A stretch of 64,000 bases of DNA, taken from contig OZ245783.1 of the NCBI GenBank assembly GCA_965227875.1, forward strand, positions 2,418,001 to 2,482,000, read 5' to 3'. The translations under genes and the position numbers were made by a program. This document shows, piece after piece, positions 35,461 through 44,137 of this stretch. Numbering within the stretch: position 1 is the stretch's first letter; the number at the start of each line of letters is the position of its first letter. This DNA comes from G965227875 sp965227875. Its GTDB lineage: Bacteria > Pseudomonadota > Alphaproteobacteria > Rhizobiales > JAJFHC01. Under the pieces are notes generated by a model that saw only the letters and a program-made list of their open reading frames with translations, was not told the DNA's origin and searched no databases.

Positions 35461-37107
35461 TCAGGCCAGGGCGAGCGCCAGTTCGCGTGCCGGTGAGCCG
35501 GCATCTTCGGAGCCGCCGCGAAGAAGCCCGGCCGCGTGTTCCGCGAGCATGATGGTCGCCGCGTTGGTGTTGGCGCTGACGATGGACGGCATGATGCTGG
35601 CGTCGATCACGTGAAGTCCGTCGAGCCCGCGGACCCGGCACGTCGGGTCCACGACGGCGCCGGGATCGTCGGCGGCCCCCATGCGGCAGGTGCCCACCGG
35701 GTGATAGCAGGTCTCCATCGTCTCCGCGATCCACGCGTCCAGTGCACCGTCGTCCGTCAACCCGGCCCCGGGATAGATCTCACCCTCCGCGAAACCTGCG
35801 AGCGCCGGCTGTGCGATCACCTCGCGCAACAGGGCGACCGCGCGCCGGAAGGTGGCGCGGTCCTGCGGGTCGGCGAGATAGTTGAAGGTGATCGCCGGCG
35901 CCTCGAGCGGATCGGACGAGCGGGGACGGACATGGCCGCGGCTCGACGGCCGCAGGAGATCGATATGCACCTGGAAGGCGTGCGACCGCAGGATCTCGGT
36001 GCCCCCCGGCACCACCGCCAGCGGCATGAAGGTGAATTGCAGGTCCGGATGTTCGACGTCCGGGCGGCTCCTGATGAAAGCGCCGGCCTCGAAATGGTTC
36101 GTCGCCGCCGGCCCGGTGCCGCGCAGCAGCCACTCCGCCCCGGCGATCCAGTTCCGTGGCGCCCGCGTGACGGGAAAGAGCGTTACCGGCTTGCGACAGG
36201 CCCATTGCAGGACGATGTCGGGATGGTCGTTGAGGTCCTCGCCGACGCCCGGCAGGTCGTGTTGCACGGCGATCCCGGCCTTCTCGAGCGTCCGGGCCGG
36301 ACCGATGCCGGAGACCTGCAGGAGATGCGGCGACCCTATGGCGCCCGCCGCCACGATCACGCCCGCGTCCGCCCGGACCTCGCGGACCTGTCCGTCTTCG
36401 AGATACCGCACGCCGGTGGCCCGGCCATGGTCGAGAATCAGTTCGAGGGCCTGCGCGCCCGTCTTCACCGTCAGGTTCTCCCGCGCCCGCACGTCGCGCG
36501 GCAGGTAGGCCCGCGAAGCGCTCCAGCGCCGGCCTTCATGGGTCGACCGCTCGAAAACGCCGAAGCCTTCCGGATCCGGACCGTTGAAGTCTTCGGCCAG
36601 CGGATAGCCCGCCTGCTGTCCGGCATCGAGAAATGCCCGCGTCAGGGGCGTATCGTCGCGCGGCCGCGTCAGGCGCATTGGGCCGTTCCGGCCGCGGCCC
36701 GGCCCGTCCACCGGCGCCGTCTCCGCCTTGCGGAACGCGGGAAGCACGTCGTCATGGCTCCAGCCCGTGGCGCCCATCTGCGCCCAGCGGTCGAAGTCCA
36801 GGGGGTGTCCTCTCAGCCAGACCATGCCGTTGATCGACGACGAGCCGCCGAGCACCCGGCCGCGCGGATGGCCGAGCACCCGTCCGCCCAGGTGCGGCTC
36901 GGGCTCCGACCGGTAGGCCCAGGAATACGTCGTGCCCCACACGACGCGGGAGATCCCGCCGGGCATTCTGAGCCAGAACGAGCGGTCGGGCGGGCCCGCC
37001 TCGAGCAGCAGTACGCGGCGGTCCGGGTCTTCCGACAGCCGTGAGGCCAGTACGCAGCCGGCCGACCCGCCGCCGACGATCACATGGTCCGCGGTGCGGG
37101 CGCTCAT
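35461..37107 (-). CDS. GMC-family FAD oxidoreductase (choline-dehydrogenase-like)
   Basis: This 548-residue protein begins with the FAD dinucleotide motif HVIVGGGSAGCVLASRL and has the GMC signatures RGRVLGGSSSINGM and GAIGSPHLLQVSGIGP. The C-terminal part ends with CYHPVGTCRMG (active-site His) and DASIMPSIVSANTNAATIM. It oxidises an alcohol to the aldehyde using FAD, like BetA. The start at 37107 overlaps the Rieske oxygenase stop (ATGA), so both are co-translated. With a GlxA-type regulator divergent, a choline- or carnitine-like substrate is likely. Confidence 0.92.
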   Translation of the reverse strand: MSARTADHVIVGGGSAGCVLASRLSEDPDRRVLLLEAGPPDRSFWLRMPGGISRVVWGTTYSWAYRSEPEPHLGGRVLGHPRGRVLGGSSSINGMVWLRGHPLDFDRWAQMGATGWSHDDVLPAFRKAETAPVDGPGRGRNGPMRLTRPRDDTPLTRAFLDAGQQAGYPLAEDFNGPDPEGFGVFERSTHEGRRWSASRAYLPRDVRARENLTVKTGAQALELILDHGRATGVRYLEDGQVREVRADAGVIVAAGAIGSPHLLQVSGIGPARTLEKAGIAVQHDLPGVGEDLNDHPDIVLQWACRKPVTLFPVTRAPRNWIAGAEWLLRGTGPAATNHFEAGAFIRSRPDVEHPDLQFTFMPLAVVPGGTEILRSHAFQVHIDLLRPSSRGHVRPRSSDPLEAPAITFNYLADPQDRATFRRAVALLREVIAQPALAGFAEGEIYPGAGLTDDGALDAWIAETMETCYHPVGTCRMGAADDPGAVVDPTCRVRGLDGLHVIDASIMPSIVSANTNAATIMLAEHAAGLLRGGSEDAGSPARELALALA

Positions 37108-38240
37108 TCCCGGATGGCCTGGTAGCACAGCCGGTGGAAGTGGTGGACGAGGTGCTCGCTTTCGTGCGGCCGGTCGGGGTCGATCAGGTAGCGTCCGCTG
37201 CCGAAACCGAAACTGTGCAGTCCCTTCTGGTTGGAAACGTTGAGCTCGATGTCCTCCGGGCCGAGCTGGGTGTTCATCCAGTGGATTGCGGCCCTGGTGA
37301 CATCCGGCACGGCCCGACCCTTCGGTGCGTAGTAGCCGAACCGCAGCAGGGACTTCTCGGGTTCCAGCGGGATCATGATGAAGGTTCCGATCATGTCCGT
37401 ATACGGAAAGCTGTAGAAGGTCGTGTTGGGGAAGAACCCGATATTGAAGAATGAGTCCGTCTGCCACGTGGCCCCCTCGAGCGGCACGCCGTAGGCCTCG
37501 GTCGCGCCAGAAGCCGGCGGCCCGATATAGGTCCACCACTGCCCGTAGGGCGTCAGCCGGTAGCCGGTGAAGTCGATCAGGGCGGCGAGGTCCTTGTGCA
37601 CCGGGCCGGAAAGGTCGAAATGATAGCCCTCGATCGAGTTCTCGTGGATCACCTTCCAGTTGGCCTCGACGATGACGTCGGTCTCCTCGACCAGTTCGAC
37701 ATTGTCGAGATCGGGCAGGTAGCGCCGCATCTGCTCTTCCGCGCCGTCGGCGATCTCGCTGAGCGGCTTCGCCTCTTCGTCGAGGGTCACGAAGACCCAG
37801 CCCGCGAATATCTCCATGCGCACCGGCTTGAGGCCCCACTCGGCTTTTTCGAAACCGGGCAATGCCTCGGTGCGCGGTGCGGCGCGCAGGCCGCCGTCGA
37901 GGTTGTAGCACCAGGAATGATAGGGACAGCGCAGGACGCCGCCGAGCTTGCCGCGGCGTTCGGTGAGCAGGCGGTTGCCGCGGTGGCGGCAGGCATTGTG
38001 CATCGCCTGGATGCCGCCCTCCTGACCGGCCATCACGATCACGGACTGCTCGAAAATGTCCTGCACGATGTAGCTGCCCGGCTCGGCGAACTCGTTGACA
38101 TGGCCCACGAGATGCCACGAGCGCAGGAAGATGCGCGCGCGTTCCTCGGCGAACACGCCCGGGTCGAAGAAAAACGGTGCGGGCATCGTTTCGCCCGAGA
38201 TGGGGTCGCTGTGATCCCAGGTCAGATTGTGTTCGTTCAT
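37104..38240 (-). CDS. Rieske non-heme iron oxygenase alpha subunit, quaternary-amine type
   Basis: This 378-residue protein has the Rieske [2Fe-2S] ligands Cys84/His86 (CRHRG) and Cys105/His108 (CPYHSW), and the mononuclear iron site in ENSIEGYHFDLSGPVH (His207, His215). The bridging residue is Glu204 rather than the usual Asp, as in carnitine oxygenase CntA. That subgroup demethylates or cleaves carnitine, glycine betaine or related compounds. A partner reductase is not in the window. It is first in the operon with the GMC oxidase and divergent from the AraC/GlxA regulator. Confidence 0.9.
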   Translation of the reverse strand: MNEHNLTWDHSDPISGETMPAPFFFDPGVFAEERARIFLRSWHLVGHVNEFAEPGSYIVQDIFEQSVIVMAGQEGGIQAMHNACRHRGNRLLTERRGKLGGVLRCPYHSWCYNLDGGLRAAPRTEALPGFEKAEWGLKPVRMEIFAGWVFVTLDEEAKPLSEIADGAEEQMRRYLPDLDNVELVEETDVIVEANWKVIHENSIEGYHFDLSGPVHKDLAALIDFTGYRLTPYGQWWTYIGPPASGATEAYGVPLEGATWQTDSFFNIGFFPNTTFYSFPYTDMIGTFIMIPLEPEKSLLRFGYYAPKGRAVPDVTRAAIHWMNTQLGPEDIELNVSNQKGLHSFGFGSGRYLIDPDRPHESEHLVHHFHRLCYQAIRE

Positions 38241-38430
38241 GGCGTCCTCCCGTTTCGAGATGCGAAAGCCTATCCGGAAAGCAACCCGTATGTCTGATCA
38301 TGCGCGACACGCCGGTGGTTCGCACTGGCCGGCTAACTCCATATGCAAAGGACAAAAAAGCAGAACGCCGGATTTCATATGCCGCTGAGTATGATAGTAA
38401 ACGACAGATCATGCAGAACAGGACAAGACG

Positions 38431-39468
38431 ATGACGCGTTCTGACATCTCCAGGTCTGGAACAGCAGCCGTGCCGGAACGCCATGAGGTCGCCATCGTGC
38501 TCAGTCCGGGCTTCTCGCACCTGTCCCTGCCGGCCGTCACCGAACCGCTTTTCATCGCCAACTGGCTGCTCGGCGAGCAGACCTTCGGCTGGCGCACCCT
38601 GTCCGTGGACGGGCTGGCCGTGCCCACGAGTTCCGGCGTGTCCGTTCCGGTGGACGCCCCTCTCGGGCCGGACGACGGGCCCGACACGGTCCTCCTCCTG
38701 GCAAGCTTCGACACCCGCCGAACCGGGACGGACGAGCGGCTCCTCGGGTGGCTTCGCCGGGTCGCGCGCTCCGATGCGGTGATCGGCGGAATCGAAACCG
38801 GGAGCGAGGTGCTCGCCGCCGCCGGCCTGCTCGACGGACGGCGTGTCGCCGTGCACTGGTACAATGCCGACGGCTTTCGCGAGCGCTTCCCCCGCGTCAT
38901 CGCCGAGCCGGCCCGCACCCTGACCGATGGCCGTTTCGTCTCTTCCGCCGGGGCATCCGCCACCCTGGATCTCATGCTCGCGCTGATCGCCCGGCATGCG
39001 ACGGATACCATCGCGGGGGAGGTGGCCCGGCACCTTCTGGCGCCGCATCCGGCGACGGGGCCGCGAACCGCTGGGTACACGGGCCGCCGGCCGGGCGACC
39101 CAGTCGTGCAGCGGGCCCTCGCCCTGATCGGAGAACGTCTCGACGAGACCGGGGACTGCGCGGCTCTTGCGCATGAACTCGGGATCTCCTTGCGGCAATT
39201 GCAGCGACGGTTCCGCGCCGTCGAGGGCCGCCCGCTGGGAGGCGCCTGGCGCGAGGCCCGTTTCGCCCGGGCCCACCAGCTGGTGCAGCAGACGGAACTC
39301 ACCTTGACGGAAATCTCCGTCGCCACCGGATACGGCTCCGTCGAGGCCTTCTCCCGCGCCTACCGCAGGCGCTTCGGCATCCCGCCCAGCCAGGACCGGA
39401 ACCAGACGACGGCCACAAGCGTCTACCGGCCGACGCCGGATACGCACATGCGTGGGGAGGCAAGCTAG
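38431..39468 (+). CDS. GlxA/CdhR-type AraC-family transcriptional regulator
   Basis: This 345-residue protein has an N-terminal DJ-1/PfpI-like amidotransferase-fold domain (residues about 15-200, VAIVLSPGFSHLSLP and GIETGSEVLAAAGLLDG). A C-terminal AraC double helix-turn-helix follows (ALAHELGISLRQLQRRFR and TEISVATGYGSVEAFSRAYR). Regulators of this design (GbdR, CdhR) activate glycine betaine and carnitine catabolic genes. It is divergent from the Rieske-GMC operon across a 190-bp region, supporting control of that operon. Its stop overlaps the convergent reductase gene by four bases. Confidence 0.9.
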   Translation: MTRSDISRSGTAAVPERHEVAIVLSPGFSHLSLPAVTEPLFIANWLLGEQTFGWRTLSVDGLAVPTSSGVSVPVDAPLGPDDGPDTVLLLASFDTRRTGTDERLLGWLRRVARSDAVIGGIETGSEVLAAAGLLDGRRVAVHWYNADGFRERFPRVIAEPARTLTDGRFVSSAGASATLDLMLALIARHATDTIAGEVARHLLAPHPATGPRTAGYTGRRPGDPVVQRALALIGERLDETGDCAALAHELGISLRQLQRRFRAVEGRPLGGAWREARFARAHQLVQQTELTLTEISVATGYGSVEAFSRAYRRRFGIPPSQDRNQTTATSVYRPTPDTHMRGEAS

Positions 39469-40028
39469 CCGGCCGCGTCGGCCCGGGCGTAGCGCAGGAT
39501 CACGCCGCCCGTTCGGAGCGCCCGCGTGTCGAGCAGGGTGAAATCCTTGCGGATGCCGTCGTTCCTGAACAGGGGACTGCCGGCGCCAAGCACGACGGGC
39601 GCGATGCAGAGGCGGTATTCGTCGACGAGCCCGTCGGCCAGAAGCGAGCCGAGCAGGTCCGCGCTGCCGAAGACGAAGACGTCCTTCCCGCCATCCTCGG
39701 ACTTGAGAGCCCGGACATGCTCCGCGGCGTCCCCGGCGAGCAGTCGCGTATTGTGCCAGTCGGCCTCCGACAGGGTCCTGGACGCGACGGCCTTTTCGAT
39801 CGAGTTCATCATCTCCGCGATCGGTCCGGTCTCCGAGCGCCAGTAGTCGCGCATGCCCTCATAGGTCCGCCGCCCGAAGAGCAGGGTGCCGATTTCCTCG
39901 CCCTGGCGCAGGGAGAACGCCTCCAGTTCGTCGCCCCATGCCGTGAGGTGGAAGTCCAGCGACCACGGCGACGTGCCTTCGAAATACCCGTCGAGCGACA
40001 TCAGGTTCCACGCGACCAGCCGTCTCAT
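39465..40028 (-). CDS. dihydrofolate-reductase/RibD-C family protein
   Basis: This 187-residue protein starts MRRLVAWNLMSLDGYFEG, typical of the DHFR-like RibD C-terminal domain family. It has LLFGRRTYEGMRDYW and later DVFVFGSADLLGSLL and EYRLCIAPVVLGAGSPLF. The family binds NADPH, but most members have unknown substrates. The folate-site pattern of true FolA is not present. The gene converges with the AraC regulator. Confidence 0.9.
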   Translation of the reverse strand: MRRLVAWNLMSLDGYFEGTSPWSLDFHLTAWGDELEAFSLRQGEEIGTLLFGRRTYEGMRDYWRSETGPIAEMMNSIEKAVASRTLSEADWHNTRLLAGDAAEHVRALKSEDGGKDVFVFGSADLLGSLLADGLVDEYRLCIAPVVLGAGSPLFRNDGIRKDFTLLDTRALRTGGVILRYARADAAG

Positions 40029-40136
40029 TCCGATTCCTCACATCTGCTTGCGTTATGAAATCGGTTGGTGTGATCGCATATCCGCTTGCCGGTTGCAATC
40101 GGATTCCGCCCCGTGATCGCACCGACACGCGCCAGC

Positions 40137-40160
40137 AAAAGCCCGCTCCCGTGGCGGGGC
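40137..40160 (-). terminator. Rho-independent terminator of tRNA-Ser
   Basis: On the minus strand, a CCCGC/GCGGG stem (plus one bulged closing pair) with a 7-nt loop is followed by TTTT. It lies about 34 bp past the CCA end of the tRNA gene. Confidence 0.55.
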
Positions 40161-40193
40161 GCTGACCGTGACAGGTTTTGATGAAAGGGATGC

Positions 40194-40283
40194 TGGCGGA
40201 GAGAGAGGGATTCGAACCCTCGAGACGGTTGCCCGCCTACACGCGTTCCAGGCGTGCGCCTTCGACCACTCGGCCACCTCTCC
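40194..40283 (-). tRNA. tRNA-Ser(GGA)
   Basis: The 90-nt minus-strand sequence begins GGAGAGGTGGCCGAGTGG and ends in an encoded CCA. The anticodon stem CACGC/GCGTG encloses the loop CTGGAAC, giving anticodon GGA (serine, UCC/UCU codons). A long variable arm, as expected for tRNA-Ser, precedes GGTTCGAATCC of the T arm. The acceptor 5' GGAGAG pairs with CTCTCC before GCCA. Confidence 0.97.
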
Positions 40284-40297
40284 TTGATCCGAGCGGC

Positions 40298-40325
40298 ACT
40301 ATACTCATGCGCCCCCGGGGCGCAA
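40298..40325 (-). promoter_or_regulatory. sigma70 promoter of tRNA-Ser
   Basis: On the minus strand, TTGCGC (40325-40320) and TATAGT (40303-40298) are separated by 16 bp. The -10 box ends 14 bp before the mature tRNA, leaving a 5' leader of about 7 nt. Confidence 0.6.
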
Positions 40326-40540
40326 GCGATGAATTTGCATGGCCGGACATGGCCGTCGCGCGCACGGGGCCTTACGAAATTGTCATGCCGGGGGACTTGC
40401 TCATTCGGCGGTAAATGCCCATGTTCTGCCCCGATGGGGCGTATGTTCAGGGTAATCGGCCCGATGCTGGCTCAATTGCGCCAGATTGGACCGCCAATGT
40501 CTCCGGCCGGGACGAAGGGCCGGTTGCGGAAAGGAACCTG

Positions 40541-40834
40541 ATGATCGTATTTCGACTCCTGGGGGCGGTCGCCCTCATCGTCGCCATCGTCGCCGGTGCA
40601 CGTGACGCCGTCCTGACCACCTCGGCGGAAAAACTGGTGCTGACGCCGCTCGGCAAGGACTGGTTCACGATCGACGCGGAAAGCCTCAACCTCACCCAGG
40701 CCGTGATCGAACGCTATCTTCTGCCCGGTCTCTGGGACCCCGTCTTCCTGACCATCCTGCAATGGCCGACCTGGGTCGGTTTCGCCGGCCTCGGCCTGCT
40801 GCTCATCCTGGTCGGCAACCTGCGCCGGTCCTGA
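40541..40834 (+). CDS. small two-helix membrane protein, unknown function
   Basis: This 97-residue protein starts MIVFRLLGAVALIVAIVAGA, a hydrophobic N-terminal helix or anchor, and ends with a second helix (FAGLGLLLILVGNL). The middle part (about 25-70) is soluble and contains DWFTIDAESLNLTQAVIERY. ATG 40541 is 7 nt after AAGGA; the longer frame from 40415 adds non-conserved sequence. A signal or anchor role is all that can be inferred. msrA follows 79 bp downstream. Confidence 0.8.
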   Translation: MIVFRLLGAVALIVAIVAGARDAVLTTSAEKLVLTPLGKDWFTIDAESLNLTQAVIERYLLPGLWDPVFLTILQWPTWVGFAGLGLLLILVGNLRRS

Positions 40835-40913
40835 CCGCGCGATTGCGCGCGTCCGCCGGGCTGCTATCATCGCCGCGACAGGCCCCGCGGCCACATCTAC
40901 GGAGCGAAATCCG

Positions 40914-41573
40914 ATGTTCTCCCTGTTCACCAAGAAAACCGAAATGCCCGCAGCCGGCGAAGCCTTGCCCGGCCGCGGCGAAGCTCTTGCCACCGCCGAA
41001 ACCCATTTCGTCAGCGGTGTCCCGCTCAAGGGCCCCTATCCCGAGGGGCTTGAGACGATCATCTTCGGGCTCGGGTGTTTCTGGGGCGCGGAACGCAAGT
41101 TCTGGAGCCTTGACGGCGTCCACGTGACCGCCGTGGGGTATACCGCCGGCCAGACGCCCAACCCGACATACGAGGAAGTCTGTTCCGGGCGCACCGGCCA
41201 CAACGAGGTGGTGCTCGTGGTCTACGATCCCGCGAAGGTGTCCGTGCAGGATCTCCTGAAGGTGTTCTGGGAAAGCCATGACCCGACGCAGGGCATGCGC
41301 CAGGGCAACGACGTCGGCACGCAGTACCGGTCCGGCGTCTACGTTACCACGCCGGCCCAGCGCCATGCCGCCGAAGCGTCCCGAGCCGCCTATGCCGACG
41401 CGCTTGCCCGCCAGGGCTATCCCGCGATCACCACCGAGATCCTCGACGCGCCCGAATTCTACTTCGCCGAGGACTATCACCAGCAGTACCTGGCGAAGAA
41501 CCCGGCCGGCTATTGCGGTCTGGGCGGAACGGGCGTGACCTGCCCGGTGGGCCTCGAGGTTCCGGCGGAATAG
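40914..41573 (+). CDS. msrA: peptide-methionine (S)-S-oxide reductase MsrA
   Basis: This 219-residue protein has the catalytic GCFWGAE motif with Cys55, YTAGQTPNPTYEEVCSGRTG, and WESHDPTQGMRQGNDVGTQY, all standard MsrA features. It repairs methionine-S-sulfoxide in proteins with thioredoxin as reductant. The first 40 residues precede the core without a signal peptide, so it is cytoplasmic. trmO begins 7 bp after its stop, so the two share a transcript. Confidence 0.96.
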   Translation: MFSLFTKKTEMPAAGEALPGRGEALATAETHFVSGVPLKGPYPEGLETIIFGLGCFWGAERKFWSLDGVHVTAVGYTAGQTPNPTYEEVCSGRTGHNEVVLVVYDPAKVSVQDLLKVFWESHDPTQGMRQGNDVGTQYRSGVYVTTPAQRHAAEASRAAYADALARQGYPAITTEILDAPEFYFAEDYHQQYLAKNPAGYCGLGGTGVTCPVGLEVPAE

Positions 41574-41580
41574 GACCGTC

Positions 41581-42078
41581 ATGGACAAGGGGCGTGAGGA
41601 CGACGGCTTCGGGCCGCGGGAGGGAGAGCGTGCCCTCGACGCCGACCCCGCCCTGGCCGCGCCCGACGCGGGCGTCGTCTTCATCGGCCGCATCCGCACG
41701 CCCTGGAAGACCCGTGCCGACTGCCCGAAGAATCTTGCCAGGGCCCGCGAACGCGGGCGGCCGGCCACGGTCGAGGTCGATGCCGCCTACCGGGCGGGCC
41801 TCGACGGGCTGCGCGCCGGCGACCGTATAGTTCTTCTCTACTGGATGCATGCCGCGCGCCGCGACCTGATCGTGCAGGCCCCGCGACACCGCCCCGAACC
41901 GACCGGCGTCTTCGCCCTGCGCTCGCCCGTGCGGCCCAATCCGGTCGCCATGGCCGTGGTGGATCTCGTCGCGGTGGACGAGGCCGGAGGCCGCCTCACG
42001 GTCGACGCCATGGACTGCATCGACGGGACCCCACTGGTCGACATCAAGCCCTGGATCGCCACGGTCGACAATCCCTGA
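41581..42078 (+). CDS. trmO: tRNA (N6-threonylcarbamoyladenosine-N6)-methyltransferase TrmO
   Basis: This 165-residue protein has the TrmO/YaeB beta-barrel domain: FIGRIRTPWKTRADCPKN, IVLLYWMHAARRDL and SPVRPNPVAMAVVDL, with DGTPLVDIKPWI at the end. TrmO uses S-adenosylmethionine to methylate t6A37 in some tRNAs. It lacks the extra C-terminal domain of the 235-residue E. coli enzyme, as in other short alphaproteobacterial forms. Spacing to msrA (7 bp) indicates coupling. Confidence 0.9.
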   Translation: MDKGREDDGFGPREGERALDADPALAAPDAGVVFIGRIRTPWKTRADCPKNLARARERGRPATVEVDAAYRAGLDGLRAGDRIVLLYWMHAARRDLIVQAPRHRPEPTGVFALRSPVRPNPVAMAVVDLVAVDEAGGRLTVDAMDCIDGTPLVDIKPWIATVDNP

Positions 42079-42110
42079 GCGAGCCCTGGGGTCCGCCGGC
42101 GCGATAGGTT

Positions 42111-43253
42111 TCAGCGGCGCATGACCCATTTCTCGAGGACGTCGCGGCGGACTTCGATGCCGAGTCCGGGCCCGTCCGGCACGTAGGCGATGCCGTCCTC
42201 GACCCGGATCGGGTCCGCTAGCAGATCCTGCCGGAACGGGTGCGGCGTCGAATCGTATTCCAGCAGAGGCTGGTGTGCGCCGAAACCGGGCGCGGTCGTC
42301 GGCAGGACGGCGTGATAGTGCAGGGCGGCGGCAAGCCCGATGCCGGTCCCCCAGGTGTGCGGGTTGACGCGCACGCCATGCGCCCAGGCGTAGTCGGCGA
42401 TGCGTTTGGCCTCGGTCAGCCCGCCGCACATGCCGGTGTCGGGCTGCAGGATGTCCATCGCGCCCGCCGCGATGACCTGCCGGAAGTCGTGTCGTGTGTA
42501 GCAGGTCTCCCCGCCGGCGATCGGGATGGTCGTCGAGGCGCGCACCTCGGCATATCCTTCAAGGTTCTCCGGTGCCACCGGTTCCTCGAACCACCCGATG
42601 TCGAAGGCCTCCATGGCGAGCGCCAGCTTCTTCGCCTGCACGACGTCGCACCCGTGATTGGCGTCGACATAAAGCTCGCAGTCCGGCCCGATGGTCTCGC
42701 GGAGCATCTCGACCAGTGCCATGTCGTCGGCGAAGCCGAAGCCGAGCTTCGTCTTCATCGCCGTCATGCCGGCGTCGAGATAACCCAGCGCCTCGTCCCG
42801 CAGCATGGCGTGGTTCTCCGCCCGGTCGTCCGACCGCCGGTAGAGTCCGGTCGCGTAGGCGCGCACCCTGTCGCGCACCGGTCCGCCCATGAGCTGGTGA
42901 ACAGGCGCGCCGAAATGCTTGCCGCGAATGTCCCACAGCGCGATGTCCACGGCCGAGAGCGCCTCGATTGCCAGGCCGCGCTGGCCATGGTCGCGCAGGG
43001 CGTTGTGCAGATCCTCCCAGATCGCGTCTCCCGCCAGCGGGTCGCGGTCCAGCAGCCGCGGGGCGTAGGCGGTCTCCACGATCGCGGCATTGGGCAGAGG
43101 CGGCCCGATGCAGTCGCCCCAGCCCGTCAGCCCCGCATCGGTGCCGATTTCCACGACGAGGCCGACCCGCCGGTCGACCCAGGCCTGCGAAAAGGCAAAA
43201 GGAGCGTCTATCGGCGCCTCGAGGGGCCACGCGCGTACAGAGGTGATCTTCAT
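42111..43253 (-). CDS. mandelate racemase/muconate lactonizing enzyme family protein
   Basis: This 380-residue enolase-superfamily protein begins MKITSVRAWPLEAPI. It has TAMKTKLGFGF (KxK catalytic lysines), YVDANHGCD, WFEEPVAPENLEGY and GGETCYTRHDF (metal ligands), and the His-bearing VNPHTWGTGIGLAA. It is closer to the classical MR/MLE subgroup than the enzyme at 31301. An upstream ATG at 43289 would add 12 residues; 43253 matches the family start. Substrate is unknown, and it is convergent with trmO. Confidence 0.9.
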   Translation of the reverse strand: MKITSVRAWPLEAPIDAPFAFSQAWVDRRVGLVVEIGTDAGLTGWGDCIGPPLPNAAIVETAYAPRLLDRDPLAGDAIWEDLHNALRDHGQRGLAIEALSAVDIALWDIRGKHFGAPVHQLMGGPVRDRVRAYATGLYRRSDDRAENHAMLRDEALGYLDAGMTAMKTKLGFGFADDMALVEMLRETIGPDCELYVDANHGCDVVQAKKLALAMEAFDIGWFEEPVAPENLEGYAEVRASTTIPIAGGETCYTRHDFRQVIAAGAMDILQPDTGMCGGLTEAKRIADYAWAHGVRVNPHTWGTGIGLAAALHYHAVLPTTAPGFGAHQPLLEYDSTPHPFRQDLLADPIRVEDGIAYVPDGPGLGIEVRRDVLEKWVMRR

Positions 43254-43331
43254 CGTGTCCCGTTCTCCCGCCGGTTGTCCGGGCGACACGATGCAGGCTC
43301 CGGGCCCGGCTGTCCATGCCGGGCCGCCGGA

Positions 43332-43955
43332 TCAGCCGGCCGCGGTCTCTCGCAGCCGGCGGTTCTCCTCGCGCAGGCGCTCGTTCTCCTGCATGAGCCC
43401 GTTCACCCCGGCATCGAACTCCTCGATCGTGAAGCGCTGGGGAATATGCGCGGGGCAGTTCCAGTCGAGCGCGGCAACCGAGATCACCACCGCACGCTCG
43501 GGCCTTGCCCGGTAGGACGGGTCATGCAGGGCCTCGACCAGTTCACGGTCGTCGTCGACGCCGACGCTGCGGGCGCGGCCCCAGAGCTTGAGCCGGCGGC
43601 GGTTCGGATAGTCCATCGCGATGATGGCGACGCGGTCATTGTCCGCGAGGTTCCCGACGCTGAGATACTGCCGGTTGCCGCGAAAGTCGGCATAGGCGAG
43701 CGAGGTTTCGTCGAGGACCTTGAGAAAACCGCGCGGGCCGCCGCGGAACTGGACATAGGGCCAGCCACCCGCGGTTACCGTGGACAGATAGAACCCGTCG
43801 CGCTGGCGCAGGAATGCCGCCTCGTCGGAGCCGAGGCGGTCGCGCGCGTCGGCGTCCGGGTCGAGAAACCCGCCATAGGCCTCGGCGGATCCCATGCGCG
43901 CCTGCTCGGCGCGAACGGAGGGAGTAAAGGCGATCTCGGCGAAAGCGCGGGCCAT
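43332..43955 (-). CDS. pyridoxamine 5'-phosphate oxidase-like flavin-binding protein with C-terminal coiled coil
   Basis: This 207-residue protein has the split-barrel PNPOx-like fold (FLRQRDGFYLSTVTAGGWPY, YADFRGNRQYLSVGNLADND, VAIIAMDYPNRRRLKLWGRA). These proteins bind FMN or F420 and reduce small molecules. The last 25 residues (LMQENERLREENRRLRET) form a short coiled coil. It is divergent from the TetR gene across a region with paired 13-bp operators, so TetR probably controls it. Confidence 0.88.
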   Translation of the reverse strand: MARAFAEIAFTPSVRAEQARMGSAEAYGGFLDPDADARDRLGSDEAAFLRQRDGFYLSTVTAGGWPYVQFRGGPRGFLKVLDETSLAYADFRGNRQYLSVGNLADNDRVAIIAMDYPNRRRLKLWGRARSVGVDDDRELVEALHDPSYRARPERAVVISVAALDWNCPAHIPQRFTIEEFDAGVNGLMQENERLREENRRLRETAAG

Positions 43956-43983
43956 TGTCGGCTGTCCTTTTCGTTCTAGTTAA

Positions 43984-44033
43984 ACAGATCGGTCAACATT
44001 GAGATTGAATATGGACAGATCGGTCAATATATT
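43984..44033 (+). promoter_or_regulatory. paired TetR-type operators and tetR promoter
   Basis: The 13-mer ACAGATCGGTCAA occurs twice, at 43984-43996 and 44015-44027, exactly 31 bp apart (about three helical turns). The second copy fills the end of the 17-bp spacer between TTGAAT (44005-44010) and TATATT (44028-44033), so a bound repressor would block this plus-strand promoter. Confidence 0.65.
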
Positions 44034-44137
44034 CAAGGCAACGAAAGAAAGAATCACGGCAGGCGCGCCGGATCCGCATCCCGTTTCCGCCATGCCGTTG
44101 ATTTCAGGTGGATTTTCCGAACTGGAAGGAGCTGGCC

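Noticed and set aside
37108..39447. Extension of the GMC oxidoreductase frame to 1328 codons
   Set aside because: The extra part is out of frame with the Rieske oxygenase and AraC genes that clearly occupy it; the FAD motif begins at 37107.
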